From Gordionus sp. m RMFG-2023 (Eukaryota > Nematomorpha > Gordioida > Chordodea > Parachordodidae), in contig NC_088775.1 of the NCBI RefSeq assembly GCF_954871325.1, positions 38,603,561-38,667,560 of the forward strand: a stretch of 64,000 nucleotides of DNA, written 5' to 3'. Under the pieces are notes generated by a model. It worked only from the letters and a program-made list of their open reading frames with translations. It was not told where the DNA came from and did not search any database. How positions within the stretch are numbered: position 1 is the first letter of the stretch; each line of letters starts with the position of its first letter. Made by a program: the position numbers and the translations under genes. Shown here one piece after another: positions 50,601 through 57,054 of the stretch.

Positions 50601-51225
50601 AATTATTAATTACTTAGAAAACAAATATTTTATATGATGGTAAAATAAAATTATAATTAGATTTCAGTTAAACCTTTTAGTTTATATGATATGCTATTAA
50701 AACAGCTAACTTAATGTTTTCCAGAAATAAATAAATGTTTGTCTATAGACCTTTGCTTGATTTTATATTTTAAATGTTATTAAAATGTTAGTGTCTAATG
50801 CTAAAAAGTCTTGAAGTAGAAATTTAATCCTGCCGAAATGAAATACAAATTTTAGGCGCATCACATAGGAAAAAAAGGCGCGCCATGAAATTTTTAAGGC
50901 ATGCTAAACACCCTTTGGTACATCCCCAATTATCCTGTTTATATAAAATTTTGAAAAAAGAATTCATTAATTTTATTTTTGACTTATTTTCACAAACTAA
51001 AGAAACTCACTTGACTCAAAATTGTAATCGATATTTTTGTCGCTCTCATGATGTTGGCAGACAATATGTCCCTTCAGGATGTGAACCTTGTCACCTTTAG
51101 CCAGCAGTCTTCCGCAAGCATAGCACTTGAAACATATGGCGTGGTAGGTGATATCCTGCATCTTCATCACCAAATCGTTCGGGCTGATAAATTTTTTGCA
51201 AACGTGGCACTTTGTCCCGAACAAG
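17096..51225 (-). CDS. Lmx1: Lmx1-type LIM-homeobox transcription factor, five visible exons, 5' end missing
   Basis: Sequence-specific transcription factor of the nucleus; the LIM domains bind cofactors and the homeodomain binds AT-rich DNA. Visible exons, in transcription order: 51225-51011, 50203-49965, 49618-49541, 46375-46123, 17607-17096. They join in phases 1, 0, 0, 1 with GT/AG ends and give 431 residues plus a stop. Three features fix the family: the LIM2 start LFGTKC, the homeodomain words [15 protein letters not shown] and [14 protein letters not shown], and the C-terminal tail [14 protein letters not shown], which resembles the vertebrate LMX1A/B ending NPIDHLYSMQNSYF. LIM1 and the start codon were not found in the remaining 12.8 kb to the right. 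Introns are 807, 346, 3165 and 28515 bp. The region between homeodomain and tail is much longer than in vertebrate LMX1 and not recognisable. The exon model is my reading, without transcript support; an extra small exon in the long intron is possible. Confidence 0.85.
17608..18136. other. Start of the 28.5-kb Lmx1 intron, no feature
   Basis: Intronic by the exon model. It contains a GC-richer scrap at 17835-17890 (GAGCCGGTCCGTCAGCCC, CTACCCGGGTCG) that resembles the CCGGGCC element family and may be an old fragment. Confidence 0.5.
18145..19549 (+). mobile_element. hAT element with CCGGGCC arrays, one-exon BED remnant
   Basis: A 1405-bp element with ends CAGAGACCTGCAG (both, inward) and a perfect 8-bp duplication ATATAAGC at 18137-18144 and 19550-19557. 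About 180 bp at the left and 120 bp at the right consist of repeated CCGGGCCGGGCCTAA words, strongly contrasting with the AT-rich interior. Only the first transposase exon is present; no catalytic domain or C-terminal domain is found. Confidence 0.93.
18647..18877 (+). CDS. BED zinc-finger exon of a hAT transposase
   Basis: An open frame from ATG 18647 ([15 protein letters not shown]) with a BED finger: EIWAKFNII, then [10 protein letters not shown] (C-x2-C) and GTSHLKRH as the first histidine region. The motif ATG|GTAAAT at 18866 is a good donor at nearly the position where the related element at 21663 splices (after KKHLK). The open frame therefore probably ends as an exon there rather than at the stop 12 bases on. 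The second histidine would come from the next exon, which is missing. Without a partner exon the finger is incomplete, so activity is doubtful. Confidence 0.65.
   Translation: MAQNTNDIINKIKNNIYSVRNTNNNLKSEIWAKFNIIIDENKKNIGYVQCKNCSSILSYNYKHGTSHLKRHVMVNS
19558..21000. other. Intron sequence, nothing coding
   Basis: AT-rich, no gene. A run of C occurs at about 20010-20025, and a GC-richer scrap at 19590-19650 (GGCCATCGGACCGTGAATGG) resembles transposon ends but has no partner. Confidence 0.5.
21001..21161. mobile_element. Short inverted-repeat element, CAGTGGCATAT ends
   Basis: A 161-bp element starting CAGTGGCATATTTAGGG and ending CTGGATATGCCACTG, that is, inverted ends of about 15 bp. The flanking 8-mers do not match, so the duplication is lost or the assignment to hAT is wrong. 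It has no coding capacity. It lies at the edge of the inverted repeat and a partial copy sits at 6939. Confidence 0.6.
21663..24937 (+). mobile_element. hAT transposon with GTAGCG arrays, near full length
   Basis: A 3275-bp element flanked by a perfect 8-bp duplication TATTTAAT (21655-21662, 24938-24945). The right end reads inward CAGTGTTGTTAAACGCTAC; the left end CAGGCTACTTTTTTTAGTAG is shortened. Subterminal arrays of GTAGCGCGCTAC and AGCGGTAGC lie at both ends (21673-21745, 24785-24920). The left arm of the inverted repeat gives the empty site. It is the most complete DNA transposon in the window. Confidence 0.93.
22035..24682 (+). pseudogene. hAT transposase with introns, broken
   Basis: Exon 1 (ATG 22035 to 22229) encodes an acidic leader and the BED finger half [11 protein letters not shown]...NLKKHLK, with donor AAG|GTAATA. 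Exon 2 begins after TTTTAG at 22427 with [15 protein letters not shown], supplying the second finger histidine, and continues through [11 protein letters not shown] and [16 protein letters not shown]. Later blocks: [17 protein letters not shown] (about 23005-23060), an acidic run (about 23165-23215), [19 protein letters not shown] (about 23493-23550), [16 protein letters not shown] (about 23733), [20 protein letters not shown] (about 24240), and the C-terminal dimerisation domain with [15 protein letters not shown], ending at 24682. Several stops break the frame, among them TAA right after FIIDKV. Confidence 0.85.
25203..27975 (-). mobile_element. hAT transposon with GGCGGCG arrays
   Basis: A 2773-bp element whose ends TAGACATGTGCGCCG and TAGACATGTACGCCG (inward from the right) are flanked by 8-mers CCTTTAGG (25195-25202) and CCTATAGA (27976-27983). 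The uninterrupted left arm has CCTATAGG at the same place (about 6181-6188), which explains both as decayed copies of the target. Arrays of GGCGGCGGCG lie at both ends (25228-25310, 27845-27965), the most GC-rich DNA of the region. Confidence 0.9.
25383..27459 (-). pseudogene. hAT transposase (BED finger, catalytic core, C-terminal domain), broken
   Basis: Minus-strand order: [15 protein letters not shown] and [12 protein letters not shown] (BED finger cysteines, about 27300-27400), [13 protein letters not shown] (finger histidines, about 27115-27160), catalytic region [19 protein letters not shown] (about 26620-26690) with [10 protein letters not shown], and the C-terminal domain [16 protein letters not shown] with [21 protein letters not shown] (25430-25570). 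The arrangement is that of ZBED-type hAT transposases of the Ac group. Stops and gaps separate the blocks. A shorter acidic insertion than usual separates the finger cysteines from the histidines. Confidence 0.85.
28749..29050. mobile_element. MITE of the TAGAGATCTGCA hAT family
   Basis: 302 bp, ends TAGAGATCTGCA and TGCAGATCACTA, with a perfect 8-bp duplication ATTCAACT at 28741-28748 and 29051-29058. Subterminal CCCGGGCCGGGCCTAA and CGGGCCGGCCGG words link it to the element at 18145-19549. No coding capacity. Confidence 0.93.
29059..30837. other. Intron sequence with scattered short frames, unassigned
   Basis: Several short frames on the plus strand between 29111 and 29500 (for example [20 protein letters not shown]) give no recognised domain and are probably transposon debris. 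A segment at 30470-30660 with GGCTTGGACCTGGTTTGG, GGGTCAGATATTGG and GGCCTGGGCTCGGCCTG looks like a decayed GC-rich subterminal array. Confidence 0.4.
30838..32598 (+). mobile_element. hAT transposon with CAGTGGC ends, broken
   Basis: Inverted ends CAGTGGCACC and CAGTGGCCCC (inward), with G- or C-rich runs just inside each (30856-30865, 31013-31027, 32537-32563). The flanking 8-mers do not match, so the target duplication is lost or a boundary is off by a few bases. It encodes a degenerate transposase on the plus strand. Confidence 0.75.
31168..32310 (+). pseudogene. hAT transposase remnant with C2H2-like finger
   Basis: A finger [17 protein letters not shown]...DHIRKRHGG (C-x4-C, H-x4-H) near 31168-31260, a middle segment with [17 protein letters not shown] (about 31590-31640), and the C-terminal dimerisation motif [20 protein letters not shown] (about 32210-32270) followed by TRLRST. 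The two ends of the protein are clear, but most of the catalytic core is not readable. Confidence 0.7.
32918..34767. mobile_element. Non-coding element with CAGNGRCGTCGCTAG ends
   Basis: 1850 bp; ends CAGTGACGTCGCTAG and CAGGGGCGTCGCTAG (inward). The flanking 8-mers ATATTTAA (32910-32917) and CTATTTAA (34768-34775) differ at one position, consistent with hAT. Just inside the ends are GGGGCTTGAGCCCCCTG and its counterpart GAGCCCCCTGAG. No transposase frame is visible in the AT-rich interior. Confidence 0.85.
34958..35165 (+). repeat. 5' LTR of the composite element
   Basis: Starts TGTTAATCGAAATTGAC and ends CTCTATATAACA. It matches 42358-42563 with a few substitutions and small indels. Confidence 0.9.
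35440..39990 (+). mobile_element. Inner Ty3/Gypsy element, pol region well preserved, fossil
   Basis: Parts by position: short gag-like segment (35457-35600), protease with [12 protein letters not shown] (about 35935-35975), reverse transcriptase (about 36750-37500) with PFGLSVSAP and YMDD, RNase H (about 37680-37960), zinc-binding and catalytic integrase regions (about 38340-38900) ending near 39208. A purine tract AAGGGGGCG at about 39630 is followed by TGTTGTAGTATG, a probable 3' LTR start. A matching 5' LTR was not found inside the outer element, so the inner copy seems incomplete at its 5' end. Broken, with a handful of breaks in pol; looks younger than the other LTR remains. Confidence 0.8.
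39671..39790. repeat. Three tandem copies of a 39-41-bp unit
   Basis: The unit ATGATGTCAAAGATATATTG plus a T-rich half and GAAAAAGAA recurs three times in the probable 3' LTR of the inner Ty3/Gypsy element. Confidence 0.85.
40000..41690 (+). mobile_element. Remnant interior of the outer Ty3/Gypsy element
   Basis: An asparagine-, tyrosine- and arginine-rich gag-like stretch (about 40080-40430) is followed by a reverse transcriptase domain (about 41100-41680) with [23 protein letters not shown] and YIDD. RNase H and integrase are not seen, so this part has lost much of pol. Its reverse transcriptase differs clearly from that at 36750-37500, which shows two separate lineages. Confidence 0.75.
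42358..42563 (+). repeat. 3' LTR of the composite element
   Basis: Same ends as 34958-35165, with one internal short duplication around CCACCGTTATC. Followed by the ACACA target duplication. Confidence 0.9.
42569..43338. other. Intron sequence, mostly unrecognised
   Basis: No gene. Around 42905-42955 the words GGCTAAACCGACAAACCC and GACTAGCCCTGATCTCC resemble the edge of the element at 3146 and its target, so a decayed copy of that repeat is possible. Confidence 0.4.
43971..44333. mobile_element. MITE of the TAGAGATCTGCA hAT family, second copy
   Basis: 363 bp; starts TAGAGATCTGCAAAAGTAGG like the copy at 28749 and ends ATGCAGAACACTA. The flanking 8-mers match at only 5 of 8. An internal duplication (GGCCTGAAAATATGCACGAT twice, about 44266 and 44302) makes it longer than the first copy. 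Confidence 0.85.
44443..44721 (-). pseudogene. hAT C-terminal dimerisation fragment, ZMYM-like
   Basis: Translation contains [20 protein letters not shown] and [16 protein letters not shown]. These match the C-terminal pattern ERSFSx[23 protein letters not shown] of ZMYM-type hAT transposases. Upstream blocks are unreadable. Confidence 0.75.
45735..45918. mobile_element. Short palindromic MITE with GGCTCG ends
   Basis: About 184 bp with imperfect inverted arms of about 50 bp: left GTTAACGGCTCGTTACGAG, right (inward) TAGTGTTATTAAACGGCTCG. Each arm contains its own small palindrome around CGAGCCG. Ends resemble the CAGTGTTGTTAAACG hAT type, but no target duplication is evident. It lies 205 bp downstream of the acidic Lmx1 exon, in the long intron. 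Confidence 0.75.
46123..46375 (-). CDS. Lmx1: Lmx1 exon: end of homeodomain and acidic region
   Basis: Opens after ATTAG in phase 0 with VKKLEKR, the counterpart of MKKLARR that directly follows QNQRAK in LMX1 proteins. The rest of the 84 residues is acidic and serine-rich ([14 protein letters not shown]) and ends basic (MAKMAKKKS). It has no glutamine run like that of vertebrate LMX1B. The donor CAG|GTTTTA is weak in its downstream part, but its phase (1) fits the last exon exactly. The frame stays open for 27 codons past this donor, so an alternative short C-terminus by intron retention is conceivable; that is inference. Confidence 0.75.
46376..47002. other. Lmx1 intron, unassigned
   Basis: AT-rich. 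Around 46430-46510 and 46555-46600 are GC-richer scraps (GGGATGGGCTCAGTCC, CCGAACCGTAAC, ATCGGTTCCG) without partners; likely transposon debris. Confidence 0.45.
47003..47878. mobile_element. Inverted-repeat element, GTAGGGGAGACTGGGG ends
   Basis: 876 bp; left end GTAGGGGAGACTGGGGTTAG and right end inward GTAGGGGACTGGGGTTATTC. The interior lacks a transposase. A related copy in the opposite orientation starts at 63596. The superfamily is not clear, as no target duplication is evident. Confidence 0.75.
48060..49476 (-). mobile_element. Mutator-like (MULE) transposon fragment with CCCCGGAAAAAA arrays
   Basis: A minus-strand MULE transposase sits between inverted arrays: five repeats of the type CCCCGGAAAAAA at 48073-48135 and three to four of TCCCGGGGTTTTTT/CCTGGGGTTTTTT at 49425-49474. 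MULEs are known for long and repeated termini. Exact ends and the usual 8-11-bp duplication could not be fixed. The fragment lies in the 3.2-kb Lmx1 intron, about 65 bp from the exon at 49541. Confidence 0.7.
48664..49180 (-). pseudogene. MULE transposase remnant
   Basis: In order: [20 protein letters not shown], with the catalytic-type Asp in MDFE, then EVKTVIG. A 48-bp intron follows (49034-48987, GTATGA...TTCAATTAG), and the frame continues [20 protein letters not shown], the typical GCFFHLCQ..RKIQ block. After that come [20 protein letters not shown] and NVMAFLRSI. The order matches FLYWCH/MULE transposases. In-frame stops follow HRKI and LVLES, so it is dead. Confidence 0.85.
49541..49618 (-). 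CDS. Lmx1: Lmx1 exon: homeodomain helices 2 and 3
   Basis: A 78-bp exon of exactly 26 codons. It encodes [13 protein letters not shown] and then [13 protein letters not shown], the recognition helix with W48, F49, Q50, N51 and R53. Gln at position 50 predicts a TAAT core with the usual Q50 preference. The exon starts after TTTAAAG and ends AAG before GTTAGG, both in phase 0. It is too short for ordinary ORF thresholds and was found by following the homeodomain across the intron. A MULE-type transposon fragment ends about 65 bp downstream of its donor. Confidence 0.92.
49965..50203 (-). CDS. Lmx1: Lmx1 exon: acidic linker and first 28 residues of the homeodomain
   Basis: Opens after a TTATAG acceptor in phase 1, so the split codon reads AAA (Lys) with the previous exon. 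About 50 residues of linker follow, rich in Asp, Glu and Ser ([15 protein letters not shown] and similar), as in LMX1 where LIM2 and homeodomain are separated by an acidic, serine-rich stretch. The homeodomain then begins [14 protein letters not shown] and runs to [15 protein letters not shown] and SSKPCRK are close to diagnostic of Lmx1. The donor is GTGAGT at 49964-49959, phase 0. Confidence 0.92.
50444..50457. repeat. G14 run in Lmx1 intron
   Basis: Fourteen consecutive G. CAGTGCTAGCATCC, about 40 bp to its left (50402), may be the end of a decayed inverted-repeat element. Confidence 0.8.
51011..51225 (-). CDS. Lmx1: Lmx1 exon: second LIM domain
   Basis: Encodes a complete LIM zinc-binding domain of 71 residues. 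Ligands in order are C6, C9, H28, C31 | C34, C37, C56, H59, the standard two-finger spacing. The start LFGTKCHVC and the segment ISPNDLVMK parallel LFAAKCSGC and IAPTEFVMR of LMX1. The acceptor is ATAAG just before 51225, giving a one-base-plus-TTG start; the donor GTGAGT lies at 51010-51005 and leaves phase 1. The exon is visibly richer in G+C than the flanking introns. The LIM domain should bind cofactors of the Ldb/CLIM class, as known for the family. Confidence 0.9.
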
Positions 51226-52933
51226 CTTATTTGTTTATTTAAATATTATTTTATTAAATATTTTTTAAAAAGGTAGCTGTATTGTATTCATCTGGGTATC
51301 AGAAAATTATAAGTAAATCGGTTAAAATTTACCATTTAGAATGGAAGAGGATTCTGATATATAGCAGGATATGAATCTATAAAAACCTGTAAAATCATTT
51401 TTTTTTGATCCGAGCCTACAAATATATAGAGTTTGGTTATACATTTCAAACTCAAAATATATATTTTATTCACTATTAGGGGATATGCTTTAAAGTTAAA
51501 TATTCATTAATATTTTTGGACATTTTTACAAATATTTAGAAAAAGGAAATAGTTAAATAATTATATATTATAAATTTCTGTCTCTGGCCTCCTTTTGAGT
51601 ATAGGAATTTTTTAATTACATAAAATAATTGGTAATTTATATTTAAAATTTAGACTACAAAATTTTCGATATCTTCAATATCCCCCACCCCTCAGTGCTT
51701 AAAATAAATTAGTATCCGTTATAATACGATTTCATTCCGAATCGGGACTCGAAGAATTTTTTTGGCAGTTATGTTTTCAATATATTATTCAATTATTCTT
51801 AATAAATTACAACAAATAAATTCTTTCAGTTTTGGAATGGGATTGGGGGGTTTCAAAGTATCTTTATATAATTTTTATTTTCTCGCTAATTATTTATTAG
51901 ATATAAATAACTTTATTATAAAAAAAAACAATTATTTAAAATATTATTAAATTAAAAATATAAATTTCTCATTGACCTCGATGATTATATACAGAATGGA
52001 AATATTTATACTATTATCATTAATTATAGATATATTATATTTACATTTATTATAAATTGATAGATTGATAAATTTAAGTACAGTTTCAGTTTAGCGTTAG
52101 TGAGGAAGAGGAACATATTGAATAATAAATAAAATATAATTGAATTGAATGGTGAGTGCGTGACGTGAGAACTAACCCTTAAAACTTTTATTATAATCAT
52201 TGGAGATTATACATTTAAAAAAAGTCCTAAGATAAATTTCTTTTTCTCTCACAGTTATATTATTTATAAAATCGATAAGTAGTATGTATTTTTTTTAATT
52301 GATGAGGGATATACGTAAAAAACCCGCTTGGATAGGCATATGTTACGCGGTTTAACCCCATAGAAAAAAAAAATTTACATTTAAAAAAAAATTTTCATTT
52401 AAAGGGGTCTATTTTCTGAAAAAAAGTGTCCGCTGGTATAATAGACTTAGGGTAGAGACCTGTATGAGATCAAACAAGTTTTTCAACAGCATCCGTGGTA
52501 TGTAAACAATTTTTTTAAAAGCCCCACCCAAACCGAACATAAAATAAATCCTATTGTCCCGACCTTATCTGGAATATAAATAAATTATTTTTCATTCCAA
52601 ATAGTATATTCGTAATTCTAAATACAAAATCTAAAAGAATTATTTTCATTCGAATATGTCCTCGTAAATAAATAAATATAATCATCAAGCCGGAGAAGAT
52701 ATTAAAAAAATTACCGTTTTTGAATAAGAATACAGGATAAGTAGATCTTTAACAATTTCCTTTTAGCCATTATCTTCTTTCTTGAAGTATTCTCCCTGCT
52801 AAATAGATTTTTTTTTATCTTGAACAGGCGTTTTAATTAAACCAAGTATTTTATTTACATTCATTTGTTCATATAAACTTGACAACTATATTAATTTGTT
52901 AGAAGGTTACATCAACTTCTTGTGATTTTTTTA
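51226..52933. other. Upstream Lmx1 intron or flank, no feature
   Basis: I looked for a LIM1 exon (paired C-x2-C with WHxxC) on the minus strand and saw none. A GC-richer stretch at 52320-52450 (AAAAACCCGCTTGG, ACGCGGTTTAACCCC) is unassigned. Confidence 0.5.
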
Positions 52934-52941
52934 GTTGGAAC

Positions 52942-53406
52942 TAGAGATCTATAGCCTGGACCTTACTGAAAACAAATTATTTGGGCTGGGCCGGGCAAGC
53001 AAAATGTAGAAATACCAGGCCCATAATAGAGAATGGAAAAAAATTATTTTATAGCCCTATTTTTGTTAAAATAATATATTCCTTCGACAAAAATAGAAAC
53101 CATAAATCCCTATTTCCCAACCTCATAGGATTTTCCATCCTATGCTTATCATTCTTTTCATGTGCATAATTTTAATGATTAAATTATGACCTGCTACTAT
53201 GATCATTCATTTTAATACTATTTCTTCTCCCATTCTTAAATTTTGTGTTTATTGTTAGAAAATCATGAAACCTAAATTCTCATTATTATTGGTTATTCTT
53301 CCATGCCGGGCAACCTTGGTGCCCGGTAAAATTTGACAGGGTCAAGCCGGGGGAAATCATATCTAAACCGGGTCGGACCTGAAAATTTTAGGTCAGCAGA
53401 CCTCTA
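52942..53406. mobile_element. MITE of the TAGAGATCT hAT family, third copy
   Basis: 465 bp, ends TAGAGATCTATAGCCTGG and GGTCAGCAGACCTCTA, with a perfect 8-bp duplication GTTGGAAC at 52934-52941 and 53407-53414. Subterminal GGGCTGGGCCGGGC and GCCGGGC words place it with 28749 and 18145. Confidence 0.93.
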
Positions 53407-53414
53407 GTTGGAAC

Positions 53415-54100
53415 TAGTTTACTGTAAAAAATCGAATGTATTATAAAGAAGAAACAAAACAATAAGAAAAACTCCTTGCCTTATAAATTTTCTTGCATTA
53501 TAAATAAATTACATAAATTGCTACTCTTGTAATTTCGTATAATTTGAATCACGTGTTTTTATTATTAGATTTTAAAAAAAATCTGTTTAAAATTAGATAT
53601 GCAATAAAATAAATTTGTGTAATATATATTTTGGTATGAATTACTATTTTAAAAAACGAATTATTTGAATGATTCTAATCAAATGCAAATAGCAAAATTT
53701 ATTATTCGATAAGTTTAAAACAAACTAAATGCGAATAATATCATGTTTAAACAAATCGAATACGAATAATGCACTATTTGTTTCTTATTAGTTTTTGAAT
53801 AGGTATATAGTATATAGATGTTTCCTCTTCAGATCCTATTTTATTATTTTATTTTTCTTGGTTGTGGCGATGAAGGAGAGGGGAATGGGGGGTTATAAAA
53901 GAAGGAAAATTTTGGGGGAAAAAATTAATGAAAAATGTTTTAGAAATAACTGCAATAAAAAAGAGAGAATTATATTATAGCATAAATAAAGATGAAAGTG
54001 GAAGTGAAAATAAAATATTCTCCGTTTATTTAACGACGTTTCATACTGCATATATATTTCCAAATTGCAACTTATCTCAAAGTTTTAATTAACATTCGAC
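53415..54100. other. No feature recognised
   Basis: AT-rich; one 61-codon plus-strand frame at 53795 has no domain and is probably chance. Confidence 0.5.
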
Positions 54101-54398
54101 CTTCCTTTTTTTCCTCTCCTCTCCTTTTCCTTTCCTTTCCTTTCCTTTCCTTTCCTTTCCTTTCCTTTCCTTTCCTTTCCTTTCCTTTCCTTTCCTTTCC
54201 TTTCCTTTCCTTTCCTTTCCTTTCCTTTCCTTTCCTTTCCTTTCCTTTCCTTTCCTTTCCTTTCCCTTTCCCTTTCCTTTCCTTTCCTTTCCTTTCCTTC
54301 CCTTCCCTTCCCTTCCCTTCCCTTCCCTTCCCTTCCTTTCCCTTCCCTTCCCTTCCCTTCCCTTCCCTTCCCTTCCCTTCCCTTCCCTTCCCCCTTTT
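54101..54398. repeat. Pyrimidine microsatellite, (TTTCC)n then (TTCCC)n
   Basis: About 300 bp of pure C/T on the plus strand: roughly 28 units of TTTCC followed by about 20 units of TTCCC, with a few one-base shifts. The minus-strand frame through it (GKGREGKGREGK...) is a product of the repeat, not a gene. Homopurine-homopyrimidine mirror tracts of this kind can adopt triplex DNA. Confidence 0.97.
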
Positions 54399-55528
54399 CA
54401 TTTATTAAAAAAATGTTACAATATAAATTTTATTATTTTCTATTATTCTTTGATGATTCTTTAAAAAAATATAAAAATATTTTACAACTAACTAAAAACT
54501 CTACTAACTTAATCGATTTCTGATAATTTTATTTATTTTTTTATAAAAATATATAAATTAAATTTTTATTAACTCCATTTAATTTATATATAAAATAATG
54601 AAATAAAGAGAAAAGAGATAGTATATTAAAAATATAATATTATATATTTTTAGAAATTAAAAAAAATAATATCATATGAATTAATTTTTGGTAAAATCTA
54701 AAAACATTCTCATTAATAGAATAAGGATATATATAATATTCTACTATTAGATTGTATGATGGGAAATTTAGGGTTAGCTTAAACTTATGTATGATATTGA
54801 TTGCAGCAATTGTATCAAGCAGACACTTCTACACCCCTCCACATATTAAATTAGTTTAAAAAAAGGAAATCCAAGGCAAAATATTCCCATATCCTCCCTT
54901 CACATTTTATTTATTTATCCCCTAGCCCCCCTTCCTCGAATTTTATTCGAAGTACGATATCCTCTTCACACCTCTCCCTCCAGTTTCAATGACGATCTTA
55001 AATTTACCCCCTCCCCCGTGGTAGATGGGGTCACAATGGACCGCTCTTAAGGATACTGCCAATTAGAGACCTCCAACACGGGGTTAGAGGTATGATAGAA
55101 TCAAAAGGCCAGCAATCTCATAATAAACATACATACTCCTTAATCATTTTATAATTTGATATAGTATAATTTAGAGGTCTAATCTGAGGGCTCGGAAGCG
55201 AATAGGGCTAATACTATTAGGGTATTAGAAATCAAGATTTGAGTTGAGGAATGAATATTTAGAAAAGCTGTTTGTACTTAATGACTAAGCATAGCCTCGT
55301 AAACAGAAAATTTGAGCCATAGTAGAAGTTGGTCCATAAAAAAAATTAAACAGGGCAATTAACAAAAAAAAAGATATCAAAATAATAATTAGCAAAAAAA
55401 AGGAGATTTAAAAACAGCAAAAAAACGAAAATTTAAATAGTAAAAAAATGGTACACACGGATCAAAATTTGGCGGCCTATATAATGGTTTAAATTTGTCG
55501 GGCTCTTCTCTTTTTTATTTGCCTAGGT
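54399..55528. other. Unassigned, C-rich patches
   Basis: C-rich patches at 54825-54845, 54880-54940 and 54970-55030. The phrase TTTCAATGACGATCTT at about 54981 recurs at 57513, just inside the right end of the element at 57055, so a related element end is likely here. Confidence 0.5.
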
Positions 55529-55536
55529 TGGTATAA

Positions 55537-55884
55537 ACAAAGATCCGTCCGGCCGGAAAAATGACATTATTTTAAAAAATCAGACATGGCTTAAAAATTT
55601 TAAAAATAAGAACTGGGCTAAATAATATCAATTAATCGGCTAGAAAATCATATAATAGAGTTAATATTCATTTACTGCTCAGATTTTCTATTTCGATTTT
55701 AAATAATTGGCAAAATACAGCCAAGATTATTCAAAATAAAAAAATTCTGAAAGTCCTGCCTAAGCCGTTAAATAATTATATACAAAACCCGGCTCTGTCC
55801 AAATGATTTTCCAAAATAATCCCAGGTTAGTGAAAATAAAATTTTTCCAGATTGGGCCTAAAATTTAAACATCTGCAGGTCTGC
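55537..55884. mobile_element. Probable CCGGCC-type hAT MITE
   Basis: 348 bp between 8-bp copies of TGGTATAA (55529-55536, 55885-55892). The right end inward reads GCAGACCTGCAGATG, like the CAGAGACCTGCAG end at 18145; the left end ACAAAGATCCGTCCGGCCGG is decayed. The interior has repeated GGCTAAATAA and CCCGGCTC words. Confidence 0.75.
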
Positions 55885-56349
55885 TGGTATAAAAAATGTA
55901 ACGGCATCGACTTAATGGGATATATGCTCCAAATATTTTTTTTGCCATTTTATTTGATGATAACTTAAATTTTTAACATTTCATTCATCAAAATTAAATT
56001 ATTTTTTAAATTAAAAATAAAAGAGGGAAGTTCCTTTACATGTGTCAATTAAATATTTGATTGACATATATTCATATAAAATAGTTTAAAATTAGGGTTA
56101 AAATAAATAAGCATTTTCTATGCAGACATACTATATATATAAGAAAAAATGGATCACTGGGAATGGGAAATCAAAACCTAGCCCAAAACGGATAATTTTG
56201 AGCTTATTTAAATATAAAAAATAACAACTATAAGTTTCGGTGATCTACAAAAAGTTGTGTAGCGGTGTTAGCCATTATGGAAAAAAAAATGAGAAAGTTA
56301 AGACGAATATAAAATATATATATAAGAAGTTATCCGTTGAAAGTAATGC

Positions 56350-57000
56350 GAATGACACAATACAAATTCCATATTGAGCGTTTCGCAGACTTTATATAAT
56401 TAATATAAAAATCGCGACCCGGAACAAGGGAATTTTTGCGTTCCTGCTGCATTCTGGCCAAAAAATATGTTCCGTTCAGTTCCAAGTTTAGAAATGTTTC
56501 GGAACGCGTTCCTAGACTATCTTTTATTTCCACGTTATTATAAACATATCCATTTTTACACCATGTAGTATATTATTAATTAAAACATTTTATAAAAGAT
56601 AATTATTTATATTTCTGCGGTGATACTAATATAAAAGTGAGTATCGAAAAACACCTAACTTGGTAGGAATATATTATTCATTAAAATTTAAAACTATTAT
56701 TATACAATACAATATTAATTTTATATTAAATTATTTCAATAAATTTTTATAATTTAAATTCGTTACATATAATTAATATTAAATAATGCTTAATAATATT
56801 CTTATGGAAGATAAAAAATAAACATTTATGAATCATCATATATATTATTACGTACTAAATTAAATTTTTAATTTTATTTTTCGAAACGTTCCAACAAAGT
56901 TTAGAGAACGTTCTCAGGATCAGCGTTCCCTTTCTTTTCTGTTATATAATCTTTCCCAAGTTCTGTTCCTGAAAGGTTTACGTAACATTTCGTTAGATAT
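56350..57000. mobile_element. Probable non-autonomous element with GGAACG/CGTTCC arrays
   Basis: Clusters of GGAACR/CGTTCC at 56413-56515 and 56882-56965 flank an AT-rich core of about 360 bp, the layout of a small hAT derivative. The terminal inverted repeats and target duplication were not resolved, so boundaries are approximate. Confidence 0.5.
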
Positions 57001-57054
57001 TCCTGATAAAAACATAAACATAATTGATTTTGTAAAAAAATTAAGAAAAAAGGT

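Noticed and set aside
50885-51242. Plus-strand frames at 50885-51100 and 51048-51242
   Set aside because: Both overlap the LIM2 exon on the opposite strand and show no domain.
54072-54401. 109-codon minus-strand frame made of GKGRE/ERKGK repeats
   Set aside because: It is only the translation of the pentanucleotide microsatellite.
56330-56533. 67-codon minus-strand frame, considered as a possible LIM1 exon
   Set aside because: No C-x2-C pairs and no WHxxC; it lies in the GGAACG array.
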